Below, in pieces: positions 1 through 8,826 of a DNA stretch of 64,000 nt. The stretch is from Pseudomonas sp. TH15 (GTDB lineage Bacteria > Pseudomonadota > Gammaproteobacteria > Pseudomonadales > Pseudomonadaceae). The first letter of the stretch is position 1; each line of letters starts with the position of its first letter. A program made the position numbers and the translations under genes. The stretch lies in assembly GCF_016651105.1 (NCBI RefSeq), contig NZ_JAEKEL010000001.1, positions 2,160,001-2,224,000 on the forward strand, read 5' to 3'. Under the pieces are notes generated by a model. It was not told where the DNA came from, ran no database searches, and saw only the letters and a list, made by a program, of their open reading frames with translations.

Positions 1-1
1 C

Positions 2-628
2 GACTACATCGCCATGGTGCTCGGCATGTTGGTGTGCGCCGCCGCCGGGGCAATCATCCTGCCGCCCAACAGTCGCTGGTTATGGCGTCGGTTGGAGCAG
101 GATTTGCGCGGGCAAGTGGTCTACGCCATCAGCGGCAAACTCAAGGGCTTGGGTTCGAGTTTCGAAAGCCGCACCCGGGATTTGCTGCACCAGGCTTACG
201 GCTTGGCGGTGGGCCAGCCGCAAGTGCAACGGGACTTGCTGCGCTGGATGTTCGTGGTGCTGGAAGTCGGTCACGCAATCATCGAGTTGCGCAAGGAACA
301 GGCGATTCTGCCGGTGCACCCGGCGTATGCCGAATCCCAACCGTGGCGCCAGGCGATCCGCGTCATGGGCCGTTCGCTGGTGCGGCTGTTCCTGCAACCG
401 AGCCAGAGCAATCTGGAGCGCGGCTTGATCGCCGTCGACCATGCGATCAGCCGCGTACAAGCCACTGACGAACCGTTCGCCCCGCACTTCGACACCTCGG
501 CGTTGCGTCGGGTGAAGAGCTATCTGCACTTCATCCGCACCTCGTTGCTCGACCCGCAATCACCGCTTGCAGGCTTCATAAACGTGGCCGCAAAGACCAA
601 GCCCCAAGGAGTTGAACATGCCGCGTGA
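2..628 (+). CDS. FUSC-family efflux protein, C-terminal part (AaeB-like)
   Basis: The reading frame is open from the left edge, so only about the last 208 residues are present. It starts with the end of a hydrophobic segment (LVCAAAGAIILPP) followed by a long soluble alpha-helical tail, as in the C-terminal half of fusaric-acid resistance/AaeB inner-membrane exporters. The next two genes encode a DUF1656 protein and a HlyD-type adaptor, the usual partners of this family, which export aromatic carboxylic acids. Its stop codon overlaps the start of the DUF1656 gene, so the three are very probably co-translated. The substrate cannot be read from the sequence. Confidence 0.85.
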   Translation, partial: DYIAMVLGMLVCAAAGAIILPPNSRWLWRRLEQDLRGQVVYAISGKLKGLGSSFESRTRDLLHQAYGLAVGQPQVQRDLLRWMFVVLEVGHAIIELRKEQAILPVHPAYAESQPWRQAIRVMGRSLVRLFLQPSQSNLERGLIAVDHAISRVQATDEPFAPHFDTSALRRVKSYLHFIRTSLLDPQSPLAGFINVAAKTKPQGVEHAA

Positions 629-818
629 AATCGCCTTCCACGGCGTGTACATGCCGACCATGACGCTGATGTTTTTCATCGCCGCAGCGCTGGCCTGGGC
701 GCTGGACCGGTTTTTGTCCGGGTTCGATTTGTACCGCTTCTTCTGGCACCCGGCACTGCTGCGCCTGAGTCTGTTTACCTGTCTGTTCGGCGCCTTGTCG
801 CTGACTGTCTACCGTTGA
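618..818 (+). CDS. DUF1656 small membrane protein (AaeX-like)
   Basis: A 66-residue protein with two hydrophobic segments (about residues 12-30 and 47-63), typical of the DUF1656/AaeX component that accompanies FUSC and HlyD proteins in aromatic-acid efflux. The ATG at 618 has an AAGGAG at 606-611 with 6-nt spacing, which decides the start over the TTG two codons upstream. It overlaps the preceding FUSC gene by 11 nt and ends 10 nt before the HlyD gene. Its exact role in the pump is not established. Confidence 0.85.
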   Translation: MPREIAFHGVYMPTMTLMFFIAAALAWALDRFLSGFDLYRFFWHPALLRLSLFTCLFGALSLTVYR

Positions 819-828
819 GAACGTTCTG

Positions 829-1695
829 ATGAAAAAGCTCTTCAGCCTGCTCGCCACCCTGTTGGTGCTGGCCCTCGCGATATGGATCGGCCGGACCCTG
901 TGGGTGCATTACATGGACACGCCGTGGACCCGCGACGGCCGCGTGCGCGCCGACATCATCAACGTCGCCGCCGACGTCACCGGCGAAGTGGTGGACGTGC
1001 CGGTGCGTGACAACCAACTGGTGAAGAAGGGCGACCTGCTGATGCAGATCGACCCCGAGCACTACCGCATCGCGGTCAAACAGGCGCAATCGATGGTGGC
1101 GTCGCGCAAGGCCACATGGGAGATGCGCAAGGTCAACGCCCACCGCCGCGCCGACATGGACGCGCTGGTGATCTCCAAGGAAAACCGCGACGACGCCAGC
1201 AACATCGCCGACTCGGCCCTGGCCGACTACCAACACGCCCAGGCGCAACTGGAAGCTGCTGAGCTGAACCTCAAACGCACCGAAGTGCGCGCGGCGGTGG
1301 ACGGCTACGTCACCAACCTGAACGTCCATCGCGGGGACTACGCACGCATCGGCGAAGCGAAAATGGCCGTGGTCGATATGAACTCGTTCTGGGTCTACGG
1401 TTTCTTCGAAGAGACAAAATTGCCCCACGTGCGAGTGGGCGATAAGGCTGACATGCAACTGATGAGCGGCGAAGTGCTGAAGGGGCATGTGGAGAGTATT
1501 TCCCGCGGGATCTACGACCGCGACAACCCGGAGAGTCGCGAGCTGATTGCTGACGTGAACCCAACGTTCAACTGGGTGCGGTTGGCTCAGCGGGTGCCGG
1601 TGCGGATTCACATTGATGAAGTGCCGGAGGGGGTGCTGTTGGCGGCGGGGATTACGTGTACGGTGGTGGTGAAGCAGGACGTTGTGGATAACTAG
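829..1695 (+). CDS. HlyD-family membrane fusion protein (AaeA-like)
   Basis: A 288-residue periplasmic adaptor anchored by one N-terminal transmembrane helix (about residues 4-25). It has the paired biotinyl-lipoyl-like halves of membrane fusion proteins: one follows the conserved TRDGRVRADIINVAADVTGEV stretch (about residues 35-55), and the second lies near AAVDGYVTNLNVHRGDYA (about 147-165), with a coiled-coil hairpin between them. It should link the FUSC pump encoded just upstream to an outer-membrane channel. It is the last gene of the three-gene efflux cluster; no outer-membrane factor is encoded next to it. Confidence 0.88.
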   Translation: MKKLFSLLATLLVLALAIWIGRTLWVHYMDTPWTRDGRVRADIINVAADVTGEVVDVPVRDNQLVKKGDLLMQIDPEHYRIAVKQAQSMVASRKATWEMRKVNAHRRADMDALVISKENRDDASNIADSALADYQHAQAQLEAAELNLKRTEVRAAVDGYVTNLNVHRGDYARIGEAKMAVVDMNSFWVYGFFEETKLPHVRVGDKADMQLMSGEVLKGHVESISRGIYDRDNPESRELIADVNPTFNWVRLAQRVPVRIHIDEVPEGVLLAAGITCTVVVKQDVVDN

Positions 1696-1712
1696 GTAGA
1701 CCGAGTCGTCTG

Positions 1713-1772
1713 AATCGCGAGCAGGGGCTTCTGTGTGCGCAGATCCAATGCAGGAGTGAGCCTGCTCGCGAT
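1713..1772. repeat. Degenerate REP-type inverted repeat
   Basis: Two arms, AATCGCGAGCAGG at 1713-1725 and CCTGCTCGCGAT at 1761-1772, face each other between the convergent efflux cluster and the SnoaL-like gene. The core matches the REP elements seen elsewhere in the window, but the outer parts of the arms have diverged. Confidence 0.7.
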
Positions 1773-1808
1773 AGGAGCCACTCGGTATTTCAGACAAATA
1801 CCGAGCAA

Positions 1809-2207
1809 TCACGCACTGCAAAACGTCTCATGTAAATACCGCCAGACCACCCGCCCGCAAACGGATTTTTCAAACACCACTGTCGAGCGCCGATCCGTGT
1901 GCAAACCGCTCGCATCGGTCTGCTGCTCGCGGTAGCTCACCGTCGCACCGCGTTCATGCACCGCAATCATGCGTAACTCGCTGAGCGCGATGTTGAAGCC
2001 AGTTTTCTTGCCGCCAGCCATGCGGAACAATCCGCTCAAGGCTTCGAAATCCAAGACCCGGCCCAGCGGCGAAACCATGCAAAACGCTGGCGAAAACCGG
2101 GTCAGCAATCGGTCAAGCGCGTCCTGTTCTTCCGCCACGGCAAACCATCGCTCGATGGCCTCGTGTGCCTGAATCACTTCCTGAAAATATTCGTTGTCGT
2201 CAGTCAT
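1809..2207 (-). CDS. SnoaL-like / NTF2-fold small protein
   Basis: A 132-residue soluble protein starting MTDDNEYFQE. Alternating helical and strand-like stretches with a motif such as FSPAFCMVSPLGRVLDFEAL resemble SnoaL/DUF4440 cone-fold proteins, but no catalytic residue is certain. The ATG at 2207 overlaps the stop of the upstream MFS transporter (ATGA), so the two are translationally coupled and probably form a two-gene operon divergent from the LysR gene. An in-frame extension further upstream would run through the MFS gene in another frame and is rejected. The substrate is unknown. Confidence 0.7.
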   Translation of the reverse strand: MTDDNEYFQEVIQAHEAIERWFAVAEEQDALDRLLTRFSPAFCMVSPLGRVLDFEALSGLFRMAGGKKTGFNIALSELRMIAVHERGATVSYREQQTDASGLHTDRRSTVVFEKSVCGRVVWRYLHETFCSA

Positions 2208-3574
2208 GGGGATTTTTCCTTGAGGGGTGTTGGCCTCAACAACGCCAGCACGGTTGTCGAGTCGAAGCGCAGGACGCTGATCATTGGCAGCAACGTGAGC
2301 AGCGCAGCGGCGATAAAACAGGCGCGGAAACCAGCGCCACCCAAAGCGCCCAACAGTGAGCTGAGCAGCGCCGCACCAAGGCAGAAACCGAGTTGTCGGT
2401 TGATATTCCACAGCGCACTGGAGTGGCCCATTTTGTCTGCTGCGATGCCGACAAAGGCCAACGTCTGCGCGGTGACGCTGCACAGGCTGCCGCCCAGGCC
2501 CATCAGCGCGTAAGCGATGATCAGCGGCGTGCTGGCGGGTTGTTCGATGCGCATCAGCAGCACAATGCCGAGGCATTGCAGGAGCATGCCGGCGCTCAGC
2601 AAAGGTTTGGGGCCGATACGATTGAAACTGCGTTTGCCGAGCATGATCGCCACGCCCGAAGCGACCGCCCATGGCAGCATCAATGCGCCGGTTTGCGCCG
2701 CCCCGAAGCCGAGGCCGTGCAGGTACAGCACGGCGATCATGTGAGTGCCGGTGAACACTCCGGGCACGCACAGGTAGATCAGCATCGCCAGGCGCAGTGA
2801 CGGATTTTTGATCAGTTGCAGGTCGAGGATGGCGCCGGGTTTGTGCCAGCCATCGCGCAGGTAAAGACCCAGGGTCAGCAGGCTGAGCAACAGCACCAGG
2901 ACGCCGAGGGTTCGGCTAGCGGATTCGCTCACCAGGCTGACGGCGATCAGCAACAAGCTGAGCGCCGCAGCCGCCAACAACAGGCCACGAGCGTCCAGTG
3001 TCGGCCGTTCGCCGGCGGGTTGATCGGCTTTCAACCAGAACAGGCCGAGCCCGAAAGCGAGCAGCGCGACCGGCAAGTTAAGGTAGAAAATCCACCGCCA
3101 CGACAACGCCTGCACGATCAATCCACCCGCCGCTGGAGACAGTGCAGGCACCATCAGCGCGACCAATAAAACCACGCCAGTGAAATGCGCGCGCTGCGCC
3201 GGCGCAAACTGCCGATAGGCCAAGGCCTGACCGACCGGCAGCAACAGTCCGCCACCGAGCCCTTGCAGCAGGCGCCAGCCGATCAAGCTTTCAATCGATC
3301 CTGCTTGCGCCACCAGTGCAGAGCCCACGCCGAACAACAGCAGCGAAGCAAGAATCAACCGTCGCTCGCCGACCCGTGCGGCCAGCCACACGCTGAGCGG
3401 AATGATCAAGGTCAGGCCGAGCATGTAGGCGTTGGTGATCCACGCCAGTTCGGTCACTGACGCGTGCAATTGTTGAGCGATGTCGGGGTAGGCAATGCTC
3501 GCGACGAACATGTTCAGCAAGTCGAGGGCAAACCCCAACAGATACACCAGCGCGACTTTCGAGCGATAAGCCAT
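2204..3574 (-). CDS. MFS transporter, drug-efflux (DHA2-like)
   Basis: A 456-residue polytopic protein with 12-14 predicted membrane segments. Family landmarks are visible: the N-terminal DLLNMFVASIAYPDI stretch (the conserved D/N motif of helix 1), AARVGERRLIL (motif A loop), and GWRLLQGLGGGLLLPVGQAL (motif C-like glycine/proline helix). This fits the proton-driven multidrug exporters of the EmrB/QacA branch in the inner membrane. It is divergent from a LysR regulator across a 109-nt gap that holds a perfect palindrome, so control by that regulator is likely. The exported compound is unknown. Confidence 0.85.
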   Translation of the reverse strand: MAYRSKVALVYLLGFALDLLNMFVASIAYPDIAQQLHASVTELAWITNAYMLGLTLIIPLSVWLAARVGERRLILASLLLFGVGSALVAQAGSIESLIGWRLLQGLGGGLLLPVGQALAYRQFAPAQRAHFTGVVLLVALMVPALSPAAGGLIVQALSWRWIFYLNLPVALLAFGLGLFWLKADQPAGERPTLDARGLLLAAAALSLLLIAVSLVSESASRTLGVLVLLLSLLTLGLYLRDGWHKPGAILDLQLIKNPSLRLAMLIYLCVPGVFTGTHMIAVLYLHGLGFGAAQTGALMLPWAVASGVAIMLGKRSFNRIGPKPLLSAGMLLQCLGIVLLMRIEQPASTPLIIAYALMGLGGSLCSVTAQTLAFVGIAADKMGHSSALWNINRQLGFCLGAALLSSLLGALGGAGFRACFIAAALLTLLPMISVLRFDSTTVLALLRPTPLKEKSP

Positions 3575-3648
3575 GGCAGCTTCCCTGTGATAAGACGTGC
3601 AGGGTAGGGCGCTTCAGGTGATAGGAAAACGCTGGTTTGGCTGCTAGT

Positions 3649-3669
3649 TTGTCAAAATTATTTTGACAA
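3649..3669. promoter_or_regulatory. Palindromic operator candidate for the LysR regulator
   Basis: TTGTCAAAAT (3649-3658) and ATTTTGACAA (3660-3669) form a perfect 10-bp inverted repeat around one base. It lies 14 bp before the LysR start codon and about 75 bp from the divergent MFS start. The arrangement fits the T-N11-A class of LysR binding sites and suggests autoregulation plus control of the transporter. It also overlaps the Shine-Dalgarno region of the regulator. Confidence 0.6.
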
Positions 3670-3683
3670 GGAGTGCCGCGAAC

Positions 3684-4565
3684 ATGGTCAGTCTCGATCG
3701 TTTCGACACGTTCAAAGCGGTGGTTGAGGCCGGCTCATTGACCGCTGCCGCCGATACATTGGGCCAGACGCGTGCGGTGGTGAGCTTCAACCTCAAGCGG
3801 CTGGAGGAGGAGTTGGGCGTAACCTTGCTCACGCGCAACACTCGGCAACTGGCGCTGACCGATGCGGGCGAGCGTTTTTATCGACGCTGCTTGCGCACGT
3901 TGGACGAAGCGCGGCTGGCCATTGAGGAGGCTCGCTCCGAGCATTCACAGCTCAAGGGCACGTTGCGTATTACCACGACCGTCGAGTTCGCTCTGGCGCA
4001 AGTGGTGCCGGCGCTGGAGGTGTTTCGTCAGCAGCAGCCGCAACTGAACATTCACTTGTCGACGTCTTCAACCCATGCCGATCTGATCTCCGAGCGTTTT
4101 GACATGGCGATTCGTCTGGGCCGCATGCACGACTCCAATCTGCGTGCGGTGCAGTTGTCGACGTTCGAGGTGTTTGCGGTGGCCGCGCCGAGTCTGGTCG
4201 AGCGTTATGCGCCGGTTGCCACGCTGGCCACGCTGGAGTCGATGCCGACCTTGGGCCATGGACGCGTGCCGGAAATGACCGTGACCAATCCTTCCGGGGA
4301 AGAACTCGTCTATCAGCCAAAACCGGGCACCACTGCGATCGTCGCCGACAACTCGGCGACGCTGCGGGCGTTTGCCTTGACCGGGCAAGGTGTGGCGATT
4401 TTGCCGCAATGGCTGATTCAGGAGGATTTGGAGGCTGGGCGATTACAGCGCGTGTTGACCGATTTCCGCTTCGCGCAGCAAGGCGTGTATGCGCTGTACC
4501 CGGACACCCGGCATTTGCCGTTGAAGGTGCGCGCGTTTATCGACTTCATGAAGGGCTGGGGTTAA
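3684..4565 (+). CDS. LysR-family transcriptional regulator
   Basis: A 293-residue regulator. The N-terminal winged helix-turn-helix is visible (FKAVVEAGSLTAAADTLGQTRAVVSFNLKRLEEELGVTLL, given in parts: residues about 7-45), followed by a periplasmic-binding-like effector domain (about 85-290). The ATG at 3684 has AAGGAG at 3668-3673; an upstream TTG is in frame but has no better site. It is divergent from the MFS/SnoaL pair, which is the classical position for a LysR protein and its target. The effector is unknown. Confidence 0.9.
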   Translation: MVSLDRFDTFKAVVEAGSLTAAADTLGQTRAVVSFNLKRLEEELGVTLLTRNTRQLALTDAGERFYRRCLRTLDEARLAIEEARSEHSQLKGTLRITTTVEFALAQVVPALEVFRQQQPQLNIHLSTSSTHADLISERFDMAIRLGRMHDSNLRAVQLSTFEVFAVAAPSLVERYAPVATLATLESMPTLGHGRVPEMTVTNPSGEELVYQPKPGTTAIVADNSATLRAFALTGQGVAILPQWLIQEDLEAGRLQRVLTDFRFAQQGVYALYPDTRHLPLKVRAFIDFMKGWG

Positions 4566-5036
4566 GGGTTTGTGGTGATTGTTTTGGCCTCTTCGCGGGC
4601 AAGCCTTGCTCCTACCGGTTTTGCGTTATTCCCTGATATTCCGAACAGCGCCGAATCCTGTAGGAGCAAGGCTTGCCCGCGAAGGCGACACATGGCCTTT
4701 CGCAATGCGCCCCGAAACGTCGCCACGGCTTTTGGTGAACGGCTAGCGGCTGAGTAGCGGCCGATGTCTTCATCACGCGCCTCATCGAACAAAGTTTTCT
4801 TGCTGGTGACCTGGGTGACCCGTTCGCTGTAGAGCTGGTCGCCTTCAGCGATCTGCGCAGCATTGTTACGCCAGCGATTCCATGCTGCATGAGCCGGGCA
4901 AACGCCGCGAAGGTCTCAAGTGCACGCATTCTGCTGAATGCACCCGAAGGCACAACCGCAAGGACGCGCAAGGGTTGTTGGCAAAGGGCAGGATCGTTAT
5001 ATTGCCGGCCCTTTCGAGCCTGCAAGGAGCAAGCGG
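4566..5036. other. Intergenic region with REP element and possible gene relic
   Basis: This 471-nt gap holds the REP palindrome at 4591-4684. From 4740 to 4925 on the minus strand there is a short open frame reading, in part, AWNRWRNNAAQIAEGDQLYS and SKKTLFDEARDEDIGRYS. It has a coding-like composition but no start codon, is closed by a TGA upstream and runs into the REP. It may be the relic of a lost gene; I do not recognise the family. The last 30 nt carry the ribosome binding site of the DUF3592 gene. Confidence 0.4.
4591..4684. repeat. REP palindrome, GTAGGAGC/GCGGGCAAG type
   Basis: Perfect 25-bp inverted arms at 4591-4615 and 4660-4684 (core CTTCGCGGGCAAGCCTTGCT) enclose a 44-nt spacer. 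It lies just after the LysR stop codon, as is usual for Pseudomonas REP pairs. Confidence 0.9.
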
Positions 5037-5441
5037 ATGAAGTACATCGGGGGATTTATCTTCGGACTGATGTTGCTGTTCAGTACCGTCGGCGCCGTCT
5101 ACCAAGGCTACGATTGGTTCGATCTCAGAATCAGAGGCCTCAAGGCTCCTGCACAAGTCTTGAGCACCTCCAGCTCGAGGATGACTCATGTCGGGAGCGG
5201 CAACAGTTACACCACCACCCGAAGGGTTGCCTTTGTCACGGCGGACGGCACGCCGGTCATTCATGAGTTCACAGATGAGTTCTCCGGCGCCGTGGCGGGA
5301 GACAAGGTCAGCGTGTTCTATAACCCCGCCAACCCCCGTGAAGTCATCGCGGGCACGTTCTTTGGACTTGGATTGTTTCTGGCATCGATCATCTTTGCAC
5401 TGTTGTGTGTTTTGGGGATCAAGATAGCCTGGGAGGAATGA
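5037..5441 (+). CDS. DUF3592 membrane protein
   Basis: A 134-residue protein with an N-terminal membrane segment (about residues 4-22), an extracytoplasmic beta-rich domain, and a C-terminal membrane segment (about 108-130). The central pattern, including FSGAVAGDKVSVFYNPANPR, is the hallmark of DUF3592 proteins, whose function is not known. The start at 5037 has AAGGAG at 5024-5029 with 7-nt spacing; the longer in-frame extension to 4938 has no such site. It stands alone, convergent with the downstream dehydrogenase. Confidence 0.8.
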   Translation: MKYIGGFIFGLMLLFSTVGAVYQGYDWFDLRIRGLKAPAQVLSTSSSRMTHVGSGNSYTTTRRVAFVTADGTPVIHEFTDEFSGAVAGDKVSVFYNPANPREVIAGTFFGLGLFLASIIFALLCVLGIKIAWEE

Positions 5442-5455
5442 GTGTTTTCCCAGGC

Positions 5456-6280
5456 TCAGAGTTGGCGATTCAAACCGAAGCGCTTCATCAAGGTCGACTC
5501 CAGCAACCCCTTGGGCAGCAGCGTCGCCAGCAGTGGCAGCGCCCGGCTGCCATTGCCGATGCGGATCAGCCGTGGCGGTTTTTCCTGCTGCACAGCCTTC
5601 AACAACACAGCGGCAAAGCCACGGGTTGGCGTTGGTTTGTCTTGCGAGGCCTTGGCCCGCGCACGAATGCCTTCACGCAGCGGCCACCATGGCGATTGTT
5701 CGGTAATCAATTGTTCGGCTTCCTGGCCGGCATTCTTGGCGAAGCTGGACGCGATGGCGCCGGGCTGGACTTCCATCACGCGGATGCCGAACGGCGCCAG
5801 TTCCATACGTAACGCGTCGCTCAAGGCATGCACCGCCGCTTTCGAGGCGCAATAAGCGCCGGCGAACGGCGTGACCAGAACCCCAGACACGCTTCCGATG
5901 TTCACCACCAATCCCTTCGCCCGGCGCAACACCGGGAACAGTGCGCGGGTCACGCCGACCACGGCAAACACGTTGGTTTCAAACTGGCGCTGCATGGCCG
6001 GCACGCCGCCATCGAGCAGCGGTCCCATGGCGCCATAACCGGCATTGTTGATCAGCACGTCGAGGCCACCATGTTGCTGGTTGATCCGCTCGCTCAACGC
6101 GTCGAGCGCCGGCCCATCGTTGACGTCGAGTTGTACGGCGATAAACCCGGCGGCCTCCAGCGCTGCCACATCGTCAGCCTTGCGGGCACTGGCCCAGACT
6201 TTGTAACCGGCCGCTTTGAACACATCAGCCAGGGCGCGGCCAATGCCGCTGGAACAACCGGTAATCAACGCAACGGGCAT
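5456..6280 (-). CDS. SDR-family oxidoreductase
   Basis: A 274-residue classical short-chain dehydrogenase. The nucleotide-binding TGCSSGIGRAL motif is at about residues 6-16, the NNAGYG motif at about 80-85, and the YCASK active-site motif at about 145-149 with a serine about 13 residues earlier. Together these give the Ser-Tyr-Lys catalytic set. The cofactor is probably NADP(H) and the substrate cannot be told. The ATG at 6280 follows CAAGGA with good spacing; a TTG six codons upstream is less likely. A small membrane-protein gene lies 33 nt upstream on the same strand and may be co-transcribed. Confidence 0.88.
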   Translation of the reverse strand: MPVALITGCSSGIGRALADVFKAAGYKVWASARKADDVAALEAAGFIAVQLDVNDGPALDALSERINQQHGGLDVLINNAGYGAMGPLLDGGVPAMQRQFETNVFAVVGVTRALFPVLRRAKGLVVNIGSVSGVLVTPFAGAYCASKAAVHALSDALRMELAPFGIRVMEVQPGAIASSFAKNAGQEAEQLITEQSPWWPLREGIRARAKASQDKPTPTRGFAAVLLKAVQQEKPPRLIRIGNGSRALPLLATLLPKGLLESTLMKRFGLNRQL

Positions 6281-6313
6281 GGCGCGGTCCTTGTGCAATG
6301 TGAAGAGAGGGGA

Positions 6314-6778
6314 TTAGTCGGAGAAACTACCCTGCAAACGCTCGGCGCGAAACTCCAGGGTTTGCGCGCGGTAACCGGGGCGCAATGGCGGCATCGGCAA
6401 ACAGTCTTCCCAATTGGCGCCAGCCTGCAATTCGCCGGGGCCGCGATAGCGCGGGGCGGCGTATTGATTGTCGGCCAGGTTGACCGTATCGCCCGGCGCG
6501 TAGGCTGCGATGCGCCAGCGCAGTTCGGTCAGCGGCACGTCGTTGCCGTTGTTCATTTTCAATTGCAGCGGCCGATCTGCCGGGCACTGGTCCGGGGCAT
6601 AACTGATGCGCAACTCAAGGCGCGCCAGTTGCTTGACCTCGCGGTTGTCCAGCCAGATCACCCAAGTGGCGACCAGGCCCAGGCCAACGGCGGCGGCCAC
6701 GGACACCGGCAAGGCTTTGGCGGGGTAGCGCAACAACAGGATCAGCCAGGTGATGATCAGCAGGATGCCGATGAACAT
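6314..6778 (-). CDS. Small membrane protein of unknown function
   Basis: A 154-residue protein with two hydrophobic helices (about residues 1-17 and 24-43), followed by a soluble domain of about 110 residues containing two cysteines (PDQCPAD and WEDCLPM) that could form a periplasmic disulfide. Similar Pseudomonas proteins are often labelled multidrug transporter without evidence; nothing here supports that. GGAGA precedes the ATG with 7-nt spacing. It is 33 nt upstream of the SDR gene on the same strand. Confidence 0.7.
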   Translation of the reverse strand: MFIGILLIITWLILLLRYPAKALPVSVAAAVGLGLVATWVIWLDNREVKQLARLELRISYAPDQCPADRPLQLKMNNGNDVPLTELRWRIAAYAPGDTVNLADNQYAAPRYRGPGELQAGANWEDCLPMPPLRPGYRAQTLEFRAERLQGSFSD

Positions 6779-6901
6779 GTTCGAGTCTCCGCAAGCACGT
6801 GAACTTCATCCTACCGAAGGGTGAGGGAAATGGACATTCAGGGCGTTGAGTTTTGCCGTTGGTCGGTACTGTCATTTCTGTCAGTAGCCAGCCACTCCCG
6901 C

Positions 6902-6955
6902 ACCTGCTCCCATGTTTTCAGGACTCAAAATTTCCGTTGTCGTGTTGGAGCAGGT
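6902..6955 (+). promoter_or_regulatory. 5'-leader hairpin sequestering the RHS ribosome binding site
   Basis: ACCTGCTCC at 6902-6910 is exactly complementary to GGAGCAGGT at 6947-6955. The second arm contains the GGAG that serves as Shine-Dalgarno for the ATG at 6958. Folding of the leader RNA would mask ribosome entry, so translation may need an activator, melting or an RNA-binding protein such as RsmA/RsmE (GGA triplets occur in both loop and stem). Confidence 0.45.
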
Positions 6956-6957
6956 TC

Positions 6958-8817
6958 ATGGATGCGCATTTCAGAACGCCAAGAGTTTTGTTATTCGACC
7001 CACGCGGTCTGACGACATGCGCCGTTGACTACTGGCGTGCAGACGCCAGTCTCCCAGCTGAATCCCGTGTCAACCGCACGACGTATGACACCGCCGGGCG
7101 TGCGACGCGTCAGTGGGATCCGCGACTGTGGCTGCTGCAAAAAACCGACCCGCAAACGCCGCCCAATCTGACCACGGTGTACACCTTGAGTGGTCAGGTA
7201 TTGCGCTCGGACAGTGTGGATGGCGGAACGCAAGTCATGCTGTCGGGCCTAGCGGCTCAAGTGCTGATGAGCTGGGACAGTCGCGGTACTGTTCACGAAA
7301 TTGACTATGACCAGATGCTGCGTCCGCTGGCGGTGTTTGAAGCGTCTGTTGCGCAGCCACGGCAATGTGTCGAGCGTTTTGTCTACGGTGCGGCGGGGCA
7401 GGGCGAGCAGGCGCGCAACCAGTTTGGTCAGTTGATCCGCCACGATGATCAGGCCGGCAGCGTGCTATTCAATAGCTTTTCGATCACCGGCCAGAATTTC
7501 GAAAGCACCCGCCACTTCGCGCTTGATCCGAACAACCCGGATTGGCCCGAACCGATCGACGAGCGTTGGCAATGGCTCGAGCCCGGCGACGGCGCGACCA
7601 CTGGCTGGCGTTTCGGTGCGCAAGGGCAAATGCTTGAACAAGTTGATGCCCGAGGCCATCGGCAGCGATTCGAGCAGACCGTCGATGGCCGGTTGCGCGC
7701 CTGCCGCTTGCAGCTCAAGAATCAGCCCGTTGAGCAGAGTCTGGTCAGTGAAATCCATTACAACGCCAACGGTCAGGTCGAACAGGAAACAGCCGGCAAC
7801 GGCGTGCGAACGACGTTGAGCTATCGGCCGCAGGACGGTCGGCTCATGCGACGTCACGCACATAAGGCTGACGGTGCGCTGTTGCAGGACCTGACCTACG
7901 CCTACGACCGGATGGGTAACGTGCTGAGTATTCGGGATCAGGCGCAGCCGACCCGCTACTTCGCCAATCAGCGCATCGAAGCGTTCAGCGAATTTTTTTA
8001 CGACAGCCTCTACCAACTGATCGATGCGACCGGCCGGGAGGCGGGTGCAGCGTATCAGGGGCCGGGCTCGCTCGGTCGAGTCGATCCGGCAGCGCTCAGC
8101 AACTATCGGCAGACGTATCACTACGATGCCGGTGGCAATTTGCTTAAGCTCAGTCACGTAGGCGTGCAAGGCCCAGGGCGTGAGTTGCAAGTTGCCCGCT
8201 ACAGCAATCGCGGCTTGCCTTTCCTCAACGGTGTACCGCCCACCGAAGCGCAGATCGCGGCGGCGTACGACGCTCGCGGCAACTTGCTGATGCTGGATCA
8301 AGGGCGCTTTGTGCAATGGAATCTGCGCAATCAGCTGCAATCGATCAGCCCGGTGCAAAGGGTTGGCGGGGTCAACGACCGTGAACTGTATGTGTACGAC
8401 GCCAGTGGTCAGCGAGTGCGCAAGATCCGTTCGCTGCAGACCAGCGCCCGCACCGTGATCAATGAGGTGCGCTACCTGCCGGGGTTGGAGTTGCGTGTCG
8501 ACAGTGCTGGCGAAGTCCTGCAGGTGATCTCGGCACAGACCGGACTCAACAGCGTCAACGTCCTGCACTGGGAAGGCCCGCCACCGTCGGGAGGCAATGA
8601 TCAGTATCGGTACATCTTGGCCGATCACCTTGGGTCGGCCAACCTGGAATTGGCCGAGGACGGGCGGATCATCAGTCAGGAAATCTATTACCCGTTTGGC
8701 CAAACGGCGTGGAGACGTGAGTCCGAAGTCGGTTACCGAACGATTCGATACTCGGGCAAGGAGCGGGATTGCTGTGGTCGAACTTTTTTAGACCATGATG
8801 TAGGAGCGTCGATTTAA
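6958..8817 (+). pseudogene. RHS/TccC-type toxin, 5' part interrupted by IS element
   Basis: The first 604 codons of an RHS-repeat protein. The start (RTPRVLLFDPRGLT, then NRTTYDTAGRATRQWDPRL) is that of orphan TccC-like insecticidal-toxin C components, and YD/RHS repeats such as YDAGGN and YDARGN run through the rest. The frame continues YSGKERD and is then broken by an IS3 element at 8770; the residues after that (to the stop at 8817) are IS sequence. The true continuation, ATGLYYYG, resumes at 9996. GGAG at 6947-6950 supports the ATG at 6958. No PAAR or VgrG domain is visible, so secretion by a type VI system is not indicated. As it stands the gene cannot make the full toxin cocoon. Confidence 0.88.
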
Positions 8818-8826
8818 GGAAGCATC

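Noticed and set aside
4938..5036. Upstream extension of the DUF3592 gene
   Set aside because: The AAGGAG at 5024-5029 and the membrane-segment start at 5037 fit much better.
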